A DNA stretch of 64,000 nucleotides from Salinispira pacifica (GCF_000507245.1 NC_023035.1:2147501-2211500), one strand, 5' to 3'. Shown: positions 1 through 10,171, counted from the first letter of the stretch. Program-made: numbers and translations. The notes: a model not told the origin generated them from the letters alone.

Positions 1-1536
1 TTAATCATTGCAGGTCTCTACATCTGGCTGTTCCCTCCGCTGCTGGCTGCCAATCCGCCTTTTTGGGATACCGGCGCACGGGGTTACGATCTGGGAATGT
101 CGCCTTCTATTCTTCGGAGCATTTCAGCCAAATACGTCGCCAACGGACTGTTTGCTGTCATCATTGCTGAAACTTCTCTTCAGATCGCTGCGGTAAGAAA
201 AGTCTACGGACTTCCTATACACAGATATCATCGGGAAAACGCCATCATTCTTCCGGGGAGCATGTCAGTGGCCCTCCTGGTCTGGCTCGTGTTCTTTCTG
301 CTTGATCATCTGCTGATTGCTCCCGGGTATGACGGTCCCCGGATGTATATAGACCTCTCACTTATGATTATGCTCAGCGCCGGTATCTGTGTGGGGCGGG
401 TAATAATGTACAATAACCGCATCAGGATGGAAGCTGAGGAGTCACGTAACCGTTTTCTGGCCAATATGAGTCATGAACTTCGAACACCTCTTAACGGCAT
501 AACCGGTATGATTGATCTTCTTGACCGCAGCTTACGTGAGAAGGAGCCGAAACATCTCATTGCCCTCGCCCGGCGTTCCACCAACCATCTCAGCAATATG
601 GTAGAGGATCTGCTCACCCTGTCCAGGATTCAGACCGGTAATTTCACCCTGAACCGGGAGGTTTTTGATCTGGATGCCCTGCTGAAAGAGCTTGCAGATA
701 TTCAGCGTAATGATGCGCTCAAGGCGGGCATGGACCTGAACTACCGCAGGAATGTGGACTCCGCATATATCGATTCCGATCCCCAGAGAATCACCCAGAT
801 TATTCTCAATCTTGTATCCAATGCCATTAAATATGCAGGAAGGGGTGAAATTCGTATCAGCCTGAATATTTCAGACGATATTTCAATTCGGGTATCGGAT
901 CAGGGAGAAGGGATCCCGTCGGATCAGCTGGAACTTGCATTTCAGCCGTTCACACAGCTGGAGAATCCTTTTTCCAAATCCCACGGAGGAATGGGTGCGG
1001 GATTGAGCATATCAAGGTCCCTTGCGGAACTGCTGGACGGGAGCCTGCATGCAGAGTCCCGGCTTGGAAAGGGATCCACCTTCACCCTGAGCCTTCCCCT
1101 CTCCGTGCTGAAACCGAAGACTGAAAGGGATGCTTCCCCGCCGCCTGCAGAAATACAGGAGCGGGGATGCAGGGAACTGTATGTTGTGGTGGTGGATGAT
1201 GACTTCATCAACCGTCTGTACATGAAAAACACTCTTGTGGAGGGCGGATGCCGGGTGGAACAGGCGGTAAATGCCGAGCAGGCACTGAAGATTATTGAGA
1301 TGACCCCGCCGGATATGGTGCTCATGGATATCGGGCTGCCGGGAATGAGCGGAGAAGATGCAATCGAACTGATGCGAAAAGAAAAGCGCTATGCCGGCCT
1401 TCCTATAGTGGCAGTAACCGCCCATGCCCATGAGAAGGATGTCCGCCGTTTTATTCAGAAAGGCGCAGACAGCGTACTGGTGAAGCCTTATACAGCGGAC
1501 CAACTCCTGAAACTGGTGTATGAAGTGTGTACTTAG
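1..1536 (+). CDS. Hybrid sensor histidine kinase/response regulator (5' partial)
   Basis: The reading frame is open to the left edge, so the true start lies outside the window. The visible part begins with hydrophobic, probably membrane-spanning segments. It then has a HisKA domain with the phospho-acceptor motif NMSHELRTPLNG, an HATPase domain (NLVSNAIKYA, DQGEGIP, GGMGAGLSIS, GKGSTF) and a C-terminal receiver domain with the phospho-acceptor Asp in VLMDIGLPGMSG and the conserved Lys in VLVKPY. This is an inner-membrane hybrid kinase that autophosphorylates on His and passes phosphate to its own receiver Asp. No periplasmic sensor domain is visible, so the signal is unknown. Its stop overlaps the convergent pflA stop. 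Confidence 0.93.
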   Translation, partial: LIIAGLYIWLFPPLLAANPPFWDTGARGYDLGMSPSILRSISAKYVANGLFAVIIAETSLQIAAVRKVYGLPIHRYHRENAIILPGSMSVALLVWLVFFLLDHLLIAPGYDGPRMYIDLSLMIMLSAGICVGRVIMYNNRIRMEAEESRNRFLANMSHELRTPLNGITGMIDLLDRSLREKEPKHLIALARRSTNHLSNMVEDLLTLSRIQTGNFTLNREVFDLDALLKELADIQRNDALKAGMDLNYRRNVDSAYIDSDPQRITQIILNLVSNAIKYAGRGEIRISLNISDDISIRVSDQGEGIPSDQLELAFQPFTQLENPFSKSHGGMGAGLSISRSLAELLDGSLHAESRLGKGSTFTLSLPLSVLKPKTERDASPPPAEIQERGCRELYVVVVDDDFINRLYMKNTLVEGGCRVEQAVNAEQALKIIEMTPPDMVLMDIGLPGMSGEDAIELMRKEKRYAGLPIVAVTAHAHEKDVRRFIQKGADSVLVKPYTADQLLKLVYEVCT

Positions 1537-2300
1537 CCTGCTATTTCCACAGGGATGCCGGCAGCTTCAAAATCAACATTCAGCTTCCGGATAAATTCCG
1601 GATCCGGGGCGGGGGTATCTTTCAGGGTATATCGTTTTCCCAGTTCAGCCCATTTGGCCTCCCCCATCTTGTGGAACGGGAGAAACTCAAACCGCTGCAG
1701 GTTGGGGATGGTAAGCAGCAGCTGTTTCAGAAACTCAAGATCCTCAGCTCCGTCGGTGAGGCCCGGGACAATTACATGGCGCACCCATAAATTCCTGTTC
1801 GTTTCAATGAGATAATCCAGGCTTTGCCGGATAACCGAAAGATTCACTCCGCACAGATCTTTATGAAGCTCGGGGTTGGCGGTTTTAATATCCAGCATCA
1901 CCAGGTCGGCTGCATCGAAGCAGGGAGAAATAACACTGAGACGGCCGTAACCCGATGTGTCCAGTGCGGTGTGAATCCCCTCATCCCGGGCCCTCAGCAG
2001 AATATCCCTGGTGAACTCGGGCTGGGCCAGGGATTCCCCTCCGCTGATAGTCAGCCCTCCGCCGCTTGAGTCCATCCAGGTCTTATACCCCCTGGCCTTC
2101 TGAATCACCTCGGCGGAGCTCATCTCCATGGCCGCTGCGTTCATGGCCCAGGTATCAGGATTATGACAGAACAGACAGCGCAGCGGACAGCCCTGGAGAA
2201 ACACTACAAAACGTAACCCCGGACCATCCACCATTCCGCCGCTCTCGAAGGAGTGCACCCTTCCCCGGACAGGCTCATTGGCGGCCTCAAGCACAGACAT
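1533..2300 (-). CDS. pflA: Pyruvate formate-lyase activating enzyme
   Basis: This 255-residue radical SAM enzyme has the CxxxCxxC cluster motif (GCPLRCLFCHNPDTW, Cys 38, 42 and 45) and the glycine-rich SGGGLTISGGES stretch that follows it. With S-adenosylmethionine and a 4Fe-4S cluster it installs the glycyl radical on PflB in the cytoplasm. Length and motif spacing fit the family. It lies 6 bases after the pflB stop on the same strand, so the two are probably co-transcribed in the order pflB-pflA, as in many bacteria. The start is the only ATG that keeps the N-terminal region intact. Confidence 0.95.
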   Translation of the reverse strand: MSVLEAANEPVRGRVHSFESGGMVDGPGLRFVVFLQGCPLRCLFCHNPDTWAMNAAAMEMSSAEVIQKARGYKTWMDSSGGGLTISGGESLAQPEFTRDILLRARDEGIHTALDTSGYGRLSVISPCFDAADLVMLDIKTANPELHKDLCGVNLSVIRQSLDYLIETNRNLWVRHVIVPGLTDGAEDLEFLKQLLLTIPNLQRFEFLPFHKMGEAKWAELGKRYTLKDTPAPDPEFIRKLNVDFEAAGIPVEIAG

Positions 2301-2306
2301 ACAGCT

Positions 2307-4532
2307 CTACACCATTGAGTGGAAGGTGCGGCTGATTACGTCCTCCTGCTGCTCCCGGGTCAGCTTCACGAAATTCACCGCATAGCCGGAAACCCGGATG
2401 GTCAGCTGAGGATAATTCTCGGGATGTTCCATTGCATCCAGGAGAGTGTCTCTGTTCAGAACATTAATGTTCACATGATGGCCGCCGTTGAGAAAGTAGC
2501 CGTCCAGGAGGGAGATCAGATTCTTCTCCCGCTCAGCTTCAGTTTTGCCAAGCGCCTGGGGAACTATGGAGAATGTGTAGGAAATCCCGTCGGTTGAGTG
2601 CTCGTAGGGAAGTTTGGCAACCGAGGCAAATGCCGCAAGAGCACCCGATGTATCCCGGCCGTGAACGGGGTTTGCACCGGGACCGAAGGGAATGCCGGCT
2701 TTCCGCCCGTCGGGGGTTGAACCGGTCTTCTTCCCGTACACCACATTACTTGTGATGGTGAGAATCGACTGGGTGGGCTCAGCGTTGCGGTAGGTCTTCT
2801 GCTTGCGAAGCTTATTCATGAAGGTCTCCACCAGGTCGGCGGCAATTCTGTCCACATCGTCGTCATTGTTTCCGAATGCGGGATAATCACCCTCAACCTC
2901 ATAATCCACTGCAAGACCTTCTTCATTGCGGATCACCTTCACCCGGCTGTGCTTGATGGCAGAAAGTGAATCGGCGGCGACCGAAAGACCGGCAATACCG
3001 CAGGCCATGGTTCTGTGCACTTCCCGGTCATGGAGGGCCATCTGCAGGGACTCATAGTTGTACTTATCGTGCATGAAGTGAATTACATTCAGAGTCTTGA
3101 TATACAAACCCGCCAGCCATTCAAGAACCGCGTCGAAACGCTCCTTCACCAGACTATAATCCAGATACTCGTCGGTAATGGGACGCAGAGCGGGAGCCAC
3201 CTGTACGCCGGTTTTCTCATCCCGTCCGCCATTGATGGCGTAGAGCAGTGCCTTTGCCAGGTTTGCCCGGGCGCCGAAGAACTGCATCTGCTTGCCCACC
3301 TTCATGGCGGATACACAGCATGCAATGGCATAATCATCTCCGAAAAAGGTACGCATGGTGCAGTCATTCTCGTACTGGATGGCAGAGGTCTCGATTGAGA
3401 GTCGGCTGCAGTATTCCTTGAAACCCTGGGGAAGCCGGGGCGTCCATAGAACCGTAAGGTTGGGTTCCGGAGCGGGGCCCAGATTTTCAAGGGTGTGAAG
3501 GATGCGGAAACTTGTCTTGCTCACCAAAGGCCGGCCGTCAACGCCGATACCGCCCAGGGCTTCGGTCACCCAGGTGGGGTCCCCGGAAAACAGCTCATTA
3601 TAGGCCGGGGTTCGCAGGAAGCGCACCATCCGCAGCTTCATTACAAAATGATCGATGAACTCCTGGGCGTCGGCTTCGCTGATCATTCCTTCATCCAGGT
3701 CCCGCTGGATGTAGATATCCAGAAATGTCGCCACCCGGCCCAGGGACATGGCGGCGCCGTCCTGCTCCTTAATGGCTGCCAGATAGGCGAAATAGGTCCA
3801 CTGTATGGCTTCCTGAGCAGTTTCCGCAGGCCGGGAAATATCAAACCCGTAGCTTCCGGCCATGCTTTTCAAGGCCTTCAGGCTTTCCACCTGTTCGCTC
3901 AATTCTTCACGGCTGCGGATATTTTCCTCGTCCAGCTGGGTGGTATCGAATATTTCACCGGATTCCTGCTTATCTTCAATCAGGCGGTCAACACCGTAGA
4001 GCGCAACCCTGCGGTAATCACCGATAATCCGGCCTCTTCCGTAGGCATCGGGCAATCCGGTAAGAATTCCCGATTTCCGGGCCCGGCGCATTTCCGGGCT
4101 GTATGCAGAGAAAACTCCGTCGTTGTGGGTTTTCCGCTCCTTGCCGAACACCCGGGCTACCGAATCATCCATTTCATATCCGTAGGATTCCAGAGCGGAT
4201 TTCACAACCCGCCAGCCGCCCCGGGGCATAATCGCCCGCTTTAAGGGAGCGTCAGTCTGCAACCCCACAATCGATTCAAGATTTTGGTCCACATATCCCG
4301 CCCCATAGGCTGTCACTGAAGAAGGAATGCTTGTTTCCGCATCGATAATGCCTTTCTTTTGCTCAAGTTTCATCAGCTCGGAGGTTTTTTCCCACAACTT
4401 ACGGGTACGTTCTGTGGGAGGCGCCAGGAAACTGGAATCACCCTCATAGGCCGTATAATTCTTCTGGATAAAATCCCTGACATCAATCTTGTATTTCCAG
4501 GCACCGTCGCTGAAGCTTCGCCATTGTTTCAT
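2307..4532 (-). CDS. pflB: Pyruvate formate-lyase (formate C-acetyltransferase)
   Basis: This protein of about 741 residues converts pyruvate and CoA to acetyl-CoA and formate under anaerobic conditions. The adjacent catalytic cysteines are in IACCVSAM near the middle. The C-terminal glycyl-radical motif is RVSGYAVNF, with the radical Gly near residue 716. I chose the ATG at 4532 (MKQWRSF) because AGGAAG lies just upstream; a longer ORF from 4592 runs into the predicted promoter. The gene is followed directly by pflA. It indicates fermentative or mixed-acid energy metabolism. No truncation was seen. Confidence 0.96.
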   Translation of the reverse strand: MKQWRSFSDGAWKYKIDVRDFIQKNYTAYEGDSSFLAPPTERTRKLWEKTSELMKLEQKKGIIDAETSIPSSVTAYGAGYVDQNLESIVGLQTDAPLKRAIMPRGGWRVVKSALESYGYEMDDSVARVFGKERKTHNDGVFSAYSPEMRRARKSGILTGLPDAYGRGRIIGDYRRVALYGVDRLIEDKQESGEIFDTTQLDEENIRSREELSEQVESLKALKSMAGSYGFDISRPAETAQEAIQWTYFAYLAAIKEQDGAAMSLGRVATFLDIYIQRDLDEGMISEADAQEFIDHFVMKLRMVRFLRTPAYNELFSGDPTWVTEALGGIGVDGRPLVSKTSFRILHTLENLGPAPEPNLTVLWTPRLPQGFKEYCSRLSIETSAIQYENDCTMRTFFGDDYAIACCVSAMKVGKQMQFFGARANLAKALLYAINGGRDEKTGVQVAPALRPITDEYLDYSLVKERFDAVLEWLAGLYIKTLNVIHFMHDKYNYESLQMALHDREVHRTMACGIAGLSVAADSLSAIKHSRVKVIRNEEGLAVDYEVEGDYPAFGNNDDDVDRIAADLVETFMNKLRKQKTYRNAEPTQSILTITSNVVYGKKTGSTPDGRKAGIPFGPGANPVHGRDTSGALAAFASVAKLPYEHSTDGISYTFSIVPQALGKTEAEREKNLISLLDGYFLNGGHHVNINVLNRDTLLDAMEHPENYPQLTIRVSGYAVNFVKLTREQQEDVISRTFHSMV

Positions 4533-4570
4533 GTTGATCTTCCTTTGAAATGGTTTTGGTATGGTATGTA

Positions 4571-4599
4571 ATAGTATTTTACTCAGCAACAAACTACAA
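4571..4599 (-). promoter_or_regulatory. Predicted sigma70-type promoter of pflBA
   Basis: On the minus strand TTGTAG (-35) and TACTAT (-10) are separated by 17 bases, about 40 bases upstream of the chosen pflB start. Position and spacing fit; the boxes are only moderately close to consensus. Confidence 0.5.
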
Positions 4600-4637
4600 G
4601 TTCAGAGAAGAAAAATCAACTGGGAAATTAATATGTT

Positions 4638-5240
4638 TTAACTGAATTGAAATATGGCCGGTGCAGTGGAAAATACCAGGGCTGCCGCCATGGTCCAGTT
4701 AAACGCACTCAGCCGGCGAGGACTTGAAAGAAATCTCTGGAACACCCTTCCGAAAAGCGTCCAACTGCATATGGATGCGGCGGCGATGATCATAATAGAG
4801 ATGGAGTTCAAACTCATACTTTGCCAGTAGTTTTGCGGATCCGTGAATGTGGATACGATGGTGAGAGAGGCAAACCATGCCTTGGGATTCACCCATTGAA
4901 ACAGCGCCGAGGCGAACAGACTGTTGGGTTTTTCTCGGTCTTTCACCGATCCGATTGCTCCGCTGGTGCCCATCTTCCAGGCCAAAAGCATTAAATACAA
5001 CAGGCAGGCAACCTGGAGAACATTGTACACCACAGGAACCGCCTCAAACAGGGCTCCAAGTCCCAATCCCACAAGAAAAAGCATGAATCCGAAACCCAGA
5101 GCAACCCCTGTCAAATGGGGCAGGGTTTTCCGGAAACCGAAATTGGCTCCGCTTGAAAGAGCTATGAGATTATTGGGTCCGGGGGTAAACGAAGCGGCAA
5201 TGGCAAAGCCCAGAAATCCGGCATACAGTGTCCAGTTCAT
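4638..5240 (-). CDS. LysE/RhtB-family amino acid exporter
   Basis: This 200-residue membrane protein has the family N-terminus with FTPGPNNLIALSSG after the first hydrophobic segment. About six hydrophobic stretches are spread over its length. LysE/RhtB proteins export amino acids or their analogues across the inner membrane; the substrate cannot be told from sequence. The GP motif and the WVNPKAW segment in the middle are typical of the family. It stands alone between pflBA and the Ate-like gene, in the same direction as both. Confidence 0.88.
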   Translation of the reverse strand: MNWTLYAGFLGFAIAASFTPGPNNLIALSSGANFGFRKTLPHLTGVALGFGFMLFLVGLGLGALFEAVPVVYNVLQVACLLYLMLLAWKMGTSGAIGSVKDREKPNSLFASALFQWVNPKAWFASLTIVSTFTDPQNYWQSMSLNSISIMIIAAASICSWTLFGRVFQRFLSSPRRLSAFNWTMAAALVFSTAPAIFQFS

Positions 5241-5273
5241 ATGTTCTGATTATGCCGGTGCAGACAAATCAGG

Positions 5274-5984
5274 TCAAAGGGGGGACTTCAGTGAAAAGTC
5301 AACTTTCCACAATCCGCTCTCTCCCGCCCAGCTTCCGGTAACAGGTCCCCCCTGGGGCACAAAGTATTGTACATGTTCCTTCCCCAGAAAAAGCTTGTAG
5401 TCCATCCGGGGATTATTCTCTATTATATAGCCGGGATAGTACCATTCCAGTTTGTGTTTACGGCAATAATCCAGGGTGAGCAGAATGAGATATTTTCCCG
5501 GACTGAAGCGGCGGTATTCCGGATGAAAAAAATGGAGAATTGATGCAGCCGAATTCGTTCCGGTGTAGAAAATACCGCAGGAAATCGGCTGTGTTCCGTC
5601 ACGTACGATCCAGGCCTTTCCGTTGTAGATGTTTGTTTTTCCCCGGCCACAGGTTGCATCCTGTATGCTTTCATATCCGTCGAAGTCTATGGAGCTGAAA
5701 TAGTGTTCATACAGTCGGTCCAGCTCTCTCCGATGCTGAAATGGATCAAGAAGCTCAACGCTAAAACCCCGGTTTTTCCTGCGGATTCTTTTATGTGAAG
5801 AGCGGTCCATTACACCGGATACAGGATAGCGGATCCAATGTACCCTCTGGGGCTCTTCGCTCCCGGTATCCAGGTGTGAGGTTGTGAATATCCCCTGTCC
5901 CATGGGATACCATCCAAGGGAGAGGAACAGGTCGAAAAGATCCGGCGGCAGCTGTGCGGGGGTAAAATATTCATGATAAAACAT
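5274..5984 (-). CDS. Arginyl/leucyl-tRNA--protein transferase-like protein (Ate C-terminal domain)
   Basis: This 236-residue protein has the hallmark Ate/Bpt C-terminal region: HFFHPEYRRFSPGKYLIL, then YYPGYIIENNPRMDYK. The residues that in the family form the GNAT-fold aminoacyl-tRNA binding site are in this part. The family moves an amino acid from aminoacyl-tRNA to the N-terminus of target proteins, marking them for Clp degradation. The N-terminal Cys-rich part of classical Ate is not obvious here, so the substrate rule is uncertain. No Clp adaptor lies nearby. It is a separate gene with its own start near the OMP gene. Confidence 0.7.
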   Translation of the reverse strand: MFYHEYFTPAQLPPDLFDLFLSLGWYPMGQGIFTTSHLDTGSEEPQRVHWIRYPVSGVMDRSSHKRIRRKNRGFSVELLDPFQHRRELDRLYEHYFSSIDFDGYESIQDATCGRGKTNIYNGKAWIVRDGTQPISCGIFYTGTNSAASILHFFHPEYRRFSPGKYLILLTLDYCRKHKLEWYYPGYIIENNPRMDYKLFLGKEHVQYFVPQGGPVTGSWAGESGLWKVDFSLKSPL

Positions 5985-6099
5985 TCGTACCCTCTACAAT
6001 GGGATATTTTCGAATCACAATCAAGCAGTGCTTACAGCAGCGTGGGTGATGGAGACCGACGCAGCCGGCGGCTGCTCCTCCCATCCCTTGGAACGGTCC

Positions 6100-6672
6100 T
6101 TAAAACAACGACAGCTCTCTGTTGGGAAAGTGAAAACCAATGCCGAATTCCAGGTTCAAGTAGGGTTCATCGGGGAACCTGCGGTCATCATCGAAATTCA
6201 GCCTTACAGCCTCCAGGCGGACAAAAGGAGCAACCCTGGGCTGTACAAATGCCATCAGTTTGAAGAAAGGAATAATCTGATATCCGCTTAACTGATCATA
6301 CGCCCCGGTGTAGATATATGCGTCAGCCCCCAGGGACGGTACAAGTCCTGCCTGCCGGTTGGGATAGCTCACAAAACTGTAGCTGGCGCCAAGTTTTACC
6401 GTCAGATAATTAAACGCATCATATTTATCTTCAAGATGCAGAAAGGCGCCGGCTTCCAACGCCAGAGAATCTACTACGAAAAAAGAGAAATTGGGAGAAA
6501 CCTTCAACTCCCACTCCCGGTCACCTTCATCTTCATCCACCAGATTGTTGAAATAGTACCCTGAAAGACTCAGTACCACTCCGCCGGCTTCAAAATTTTC
6601 TCCCACCGTCTGGGCGCTCACCCCGGCGGTTATCAGACAGAAAATCAGAATCATAATCATTCGATTGTGCAT
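6100..6672 (-). CDS. Predicted outer-membrane beta-barrel protein
   Basis: This protein of about 190 residues begins with a signal peptide (a hydrophobic run ending in GVSAQT). Alternating polar and hydrophobic strands follow, and it ends with an aromatic residue (…LSLF), as outer-membrane barrels do. I chose the ATG at 6672 because GAGGAG lies about seven bases upstream; the track's longer start at 6723 has no ribosome site. No named family was recognised. It is divergent from the large hydrolase gene. Confidence 0.6.
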   Translation of the reverse strand: MHNRMIMILIFCLITAGVSAQTVGENFEAGGVVLSLSGYYFNNLVDEDEGDREWELKVSPNFSFFVVDSLALEAGAFLHLEDKYDAFNYLTVKLGASYSFVSYPNRQAGLVPSLGADAYIYTGAYDQLSGYQIIPFFKLMAFVQPRVAPFVRLEAVRLNFDDDRRFPDEPYLNLEFGIGFHFPNRELSLF

Positions 6673-6890
6673 CAAAAACTCCTCAGCGTGCATCCTACCC
6701 GGGAACTCATATTTTCTCAACACAATTTATATATTGGGGCTATACGATTTTTTGTCCCTGATCGGTTGATATGATGCATAAATGGAGACGCTATGAGTCT
6801 GAAGCTGGTATACCGGTACTGCTGCGGAATGATCGTTTATGTTCATTTAACCACTTTCAGACGGAATACTTTGTTTATTTGGGAAAATAT

Positions 6891-6919
6891 TTGACAGGTT
6901 TTGATAAGGGCCTGATAAT
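6891..6919 (+). promoter_or_regulatory. Strong predicted sigma70-type promoter
   Basis: TTGACA and GATAAT are separated by 17 bases (11 of 12 consensus positions). The pair ends 57 bases before the ATG of the hydrolase-membrane gene at 6977, which also has a strong AGGAGG site. Confidence 0.75.
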
Positions 6920-6976
6920 TTCATCAGCCATAGTAGTTTTGTCAGAAATATCTGACCAAGTTAAGAGGAGGATGCA

Positions 6977-8836
6977 ATGGCTGATGCGAAAAAACTGGCC
7001 TGGAAATGGCTGGGAGTCGCTCTGATACTCGTGCTGGTGAGCGCAATCGGAGCTTCCATTGTTCAAACATCCGGTGGAAGGGTGGAGATCAAGGACCTTC
7101 GTTGGGAGACTGCTTCCGGCGACTTGATGAGCGCCTTGCTGTTCATTCCGCCCAATGCGAGTGAGGATAACCCCGCGCCCGGAATTGTCACCAGTCACGG
7201 ATGGTACAACAACCGGGAGATGCAGGACCTTAACTATGTTGAATGGGCGAGGCGCGGATATGTGGTAATGTCCATCGACATGTACGGTCATGGGCATTCC
7301 GACGCAGTTACCCCTGCGGAATGGTATGTTGCGGGTACCGGAATGTACGATGCGGTAAAACTCATGGCAGATTTCCCCTATGTTGATACCGACAAAATCG
7401 GGGTAACCGGGCATTCCAACGGTGCCAGAGCGGCGAACCTCTCTATCCGGGAAGATAACATGGCCGAAGAACCGCTGATTGATTCGGTACTCCTGGTGGC
7501 CAACGATGCAATGTACACCACATCTGAAAACGAGCCCTTGTATACCGGCATTATTGCTCCGGACGCACGGGAGCCCTATACGAACCGCTACGGTACCCGG
7601 GATGTTGGCATTATTGCCGCACAGTTTGATGAGTTTTTCTTCCGTACCGTACAGGCCGACGGGACTCAGACCCTTCCCAGGGATTTTATCACCACCGAGT
7701 ACGCACAGTCGTTTCTGAACTTCGGAAGCGATCCGGTGGAGGTTCGTGAGAGCGGCGTGTTTTATACCAATCGTGTGAACGGAGAGTTGGCTCTGCGGGT
7801 AATTTACACCCCCTGGGAGATTCATCCATGGAATCATTTCTCCATGAAATCTGCAGCCCAGGGTATTGAATATTGGGAAGAGTCATTCGGAGCACCCAAC
7901 CCCATCCCCAAGTCGAACCAGATTTGGATTTTCAAGGCAATGTTCAATTTCATCGGTCTGGTGGGCTGGGTGATCTTCATAGTGGCTTTCGCCAAGGTGC
8001 TGCTGTTCACCCCGGCATTTGCATCATTACGAAAGGATCAGGAACCCAAAACCATGGTTCTGAACCGCAACGGGAAGCTGTGGTTCTGGATCGGTTCTGC
8101 AGTGGTAGCAGTCATTGCCGCCGTTTCCTACCTGAACCTGGGAGCATGGACCAGGGCCAACCGTCCTGCCTTCCTTCCCCAGGCACCCACCTATTTTATC
8201 GGTGTGTGGAGTACCGTGGTAGGTGTTTCACTGATTGTCCTTCTGGTACTGAGTTATTATCTGTACTCGCGGAAGAACGGGTATGACCCCAAAGAACGGG
8301 GAATTGCCATTGCTCTCATGCCGCTGATCAAGACAGTTGCCCTGGCAGTGACCGTCCTGGCGTCTGCGTTTGCTCTGGTGTTTGCAGTTGATTATTTTTT
8401 CAAGGCGGATTTCCGGTTCTGGGTTCTGACGGTTCGTACGTTCAGCCCGGATAAGATCGGTATTGCGCTGCGCTACGCACCGCTGTTCCTTCTGTACTAC
8501 ATCCCCATGTCGGTTGCCACCAACAGTTTCAACCAGTTCAAGCTGGGAGATAAGGAATGGTACAACACCGCGGTAGCAGCTGGCTTCACGGGTCTGGCTC
8601 CCGGGATCATGATTATTCTCCAGTATGTGACGTTTATGTCCACCGGAGATGTGTTTTTCAAGGGCATTTCAAATATCTACGGTATTTGGCTGTTCCCCAT
8701 TGTGGTAATTATTCCTGTGGGTGCGATTGTTTCCCGGAAGCTGTATAAACTGACGGGGAACCCGTATCTTGGAGGTATTATCTGGGGACTTCTGGTGCCC
8801 ATGATTATGGCAAGTAATACACTTACCCAGATCTAA
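6977..8836 (+). CDS. Alpha/beta hydrolase fused to a polytopic membrane domain
   Basis: This 619-residue protein has an N-terminal membrane anchor (about residues 10-30) followed by a serine-hydrolase domain to about residue 300. The likely nucleophile elbow is GHSNGA, the oxyanion region SHGWYNN, and a later IHPWNHF may supply the catalytic His. From about 315 on there are several hydrophobic segments forming a multi-spanning C-terminal domain. The substrate is unknown. The hydrolase domain probably lies outside the cytoplasm, judged from the single N-terminal anchor. It has a strong promoter, an AGGAGG site and a terminator of its own, so it is a monocistronic gene. Confidence 0.75.
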   Translation: MADAKKLAWKWLGVALILVLVSAIGASIVQTSGGRVEIKDLRWETASGDLMSALLFIPPNASEDNPAPGIVTSHGWYNNREMQDLNYVEWARRGYVVMSIDMYGHGHSDAVTPAEWYVAGTGMYDAVKLMADFPYVDTDKIGVTGHSNGARAANLSIREDNMAEEPLIDSVLLVANDAMYTTSENEPLYTGIIAPDAREPYTNRYGTRDVGIIAAQFDEFFFRTVQADGTQTLPRDFITTEYAQSFLNFGSDPVEVRESGVFYTNRVNGELALRVIYTPWEIHPWNHFSMKSAAQGIEYWEESFGAPNPIPKSNQIWIFKAMFNFIGLVGWVIFIVAFAKVLLFTPAFASLRKDQEPKTMVLNRNGKLWFWIGSAVVAVIAAVSYLNLGAWTRANRPAFLPQAPTYFIGVWSTVVGVSLIVLLVLSYYLYSRKNGYDPKERGIAIALMPLIKTVALAVTVLASAFALVFAVDYFFKADFRFWVLTVRTFSPDKIGIALRYAPLFLLYYIPMSVATNSFNQFKLGDKEWYNTAVAAGFTGLAPGIMIILQYVTFMSTGDVFFKGISNIYGIWLFPIVVIIPVGAIVSRKLYKLTGNPYLGGIIWGLLVPMIMASNTLTQI

Positions 8837-8906
8837 CCGCTGCGTGAATGCAGCATATGTAAAGAAGTGAGTTGTGCCGGTGAAGGTTGTGCGGCCGGCA
8901 CCCCCT

Positions 8907-8939
8907 GGCTCTGGAGCATTGGCTTCAGAGCCTTTTTTT
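8907..8939 (+). terminator. Rho-independent terminator
   Basis: The 7-bp stem GGCTCTG/CAGAGCC with a 12-base loop is followed by seven T residues, 70 bases after the stop of the hydrolase gene. Confidence 0.85.
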
Positions 8940-9295
8940 ATTGAGACACGTCGGATAGAGACAGCTGGCGAGGAGTTTTTTTTGATTGATGGTGCTTCAT
9001 TCAGGCTGATATTGATGGCGGTTCTCTTTCACTTTTTGGGGGTAAACCGCCAATGGCACGACGGAGCGCGACAGAAGGGGGAACCGGGAGCGGGGTTATT
9101 GGAATTGCCGTACCATAATGCACTGTACATGAAGCTTCGTGAACCGGGGTGTGCGGTTCATTTCCGGATGCCGTCCGGGCTCGAATTCAGTTCCGCCGGA
9201 AACGATGACCAGGTTACCCGGAAAGAATGATGCCCCTTGAATAACGGGATGATCGGGTATTCCTGTTGGCTCCAATCGCCCCCACACCGGTGATC
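8940..9295. other. Intergenic stretch without a supported gene
   Basis: The short ORFs here (plus strand to 9230, minus strand 9096-9287) show no family resemblance and no ribosome site. They run across the terminator or have biased composition. I see no RNA gene or repeat. Confidence 0.5.
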
Positions 9296-10171
9296 TCAGA
9301 AATCGATAATCTCACCTGTTTCATCCCAGACATTTTCCTCCCAGAGATCCACTTCTCCGGTCAGGACTCCGTAATGATAATACGCTTCGTCACCGAAACG
9401 GTTGCCGCGTAAAGACATCCCCGGGACTCCATAAACAGTGAACCCTCCTCCGTAAAGCCAGTTATATTCCACCAGAATATCGGTGTACCGTTCGGTGTCG
9501 GTCATCATAAATGTGGTGTTGGCCTTATAGGGACTTCCAGGATAGTGACTCGATGCTTCACCGGGAATATAGAAATGGTTGTAGCGAAATATCGCATCCG
9601 ATCCGCCGCTTCTCATCTGAACCGCATCGGCATGGGCTCCATCTCTCATGCCGAGTTTTTCAATGAAACAGGCTTCTATCAAGGTTCGATTGCCGTCAGA
9701 AACCTTAATTCCATCACCGCCTGTGTCATGGATGTAGAGGTGCCGGGCAGTGAAGCCGCTGCCCAGGATCCCGGCACTCAGTACTCTTCGGATTTCTCCA
9801 TATTCAAATGTAGCATTGGTGCCACCGGACATTTTAATGCCGTAAAAATTACCGGTTTCCTCAATCGGATCATATATGCCATCCCCATGGATTACAAAAT
9901 CTCGTAGGACCACATTGTCTGCTTCTATCCAAATCTCACCCTCAAGGGAAAAGCCCTCGAGAACCGCACCGTCTTCCTTAATTTTGGTAAGGCCAGGCTC
10001 CCAGATCTCAAGATCAGTGGTGCGCGGACCGGTATTTGTCCTGTCCGGTTTCGGGTAGGCTTCCGACGGAGGAGTAATGTCTTTCTCTTCAACCTCCATG
10101 GGGAACCTGCAACCCTGGCTTAAAAGGATCAAAAGGATCAAAAGGAATAGAAAGACAATCTGTTTATGCAT
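9296..10171 (-). CDS. Secreted lipoprotein with right-handed beta-helix fold
   Basis: This 291-residue protein has a lipoprotein signal peptide with lipobox LSQGC. A run of short repeating strands follows, rich in isolated G, N and D turns (for example VVLRDFVIHGDGI, ARHLYIHDTGGDGIKV). This is typical of the parallel beta-helix seen in pectate-lyase-like and polysaccharide-binding or -cleaving proteins. No catalytic set could be assigned. GAGGTG lies just upstream of the ATG. It is the first of three neighbouring secreted lipoproteins on this strand. Confidence 0.75.
   Translation of the reverse strand: MHKQIVFLFLLILLILLSQGCRFPMEVEEKDITPPSEAYPKPDRTNTGPRTTDLEIWEPGLTKIKEDGAVLEGFSLEGEIWIEADNVVLRDFVIHGDGIYDPIEETGNFYGIKMSGGTNATFEYGEIRRVLSAGILGSGFTARHLYIHDTGGDGIKVSDGNRTLIEACFIEKLGMRDGAHADAVQMRSGGSDAIFRYNHFYIPGEASSHYPGSPYKANTTFMMTDTERYTDILVEYNWLYGGGFTVYGVPGMSLRGNRFGDEAYYHYGVLTGEVDLWEENVWDETGEIIDF

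Noticed and set aside
3495-4244. 249-codon plus-strand ORF inside pflB
   Set aside because: It is a shadow of pflB in another frame; pflB is fully supported by its motifs.
8874-9230. 118-codon plus-strand ORF
   Set aside because: It crosses the terminator hairpin, has no ribosome site and no family-like pattern.
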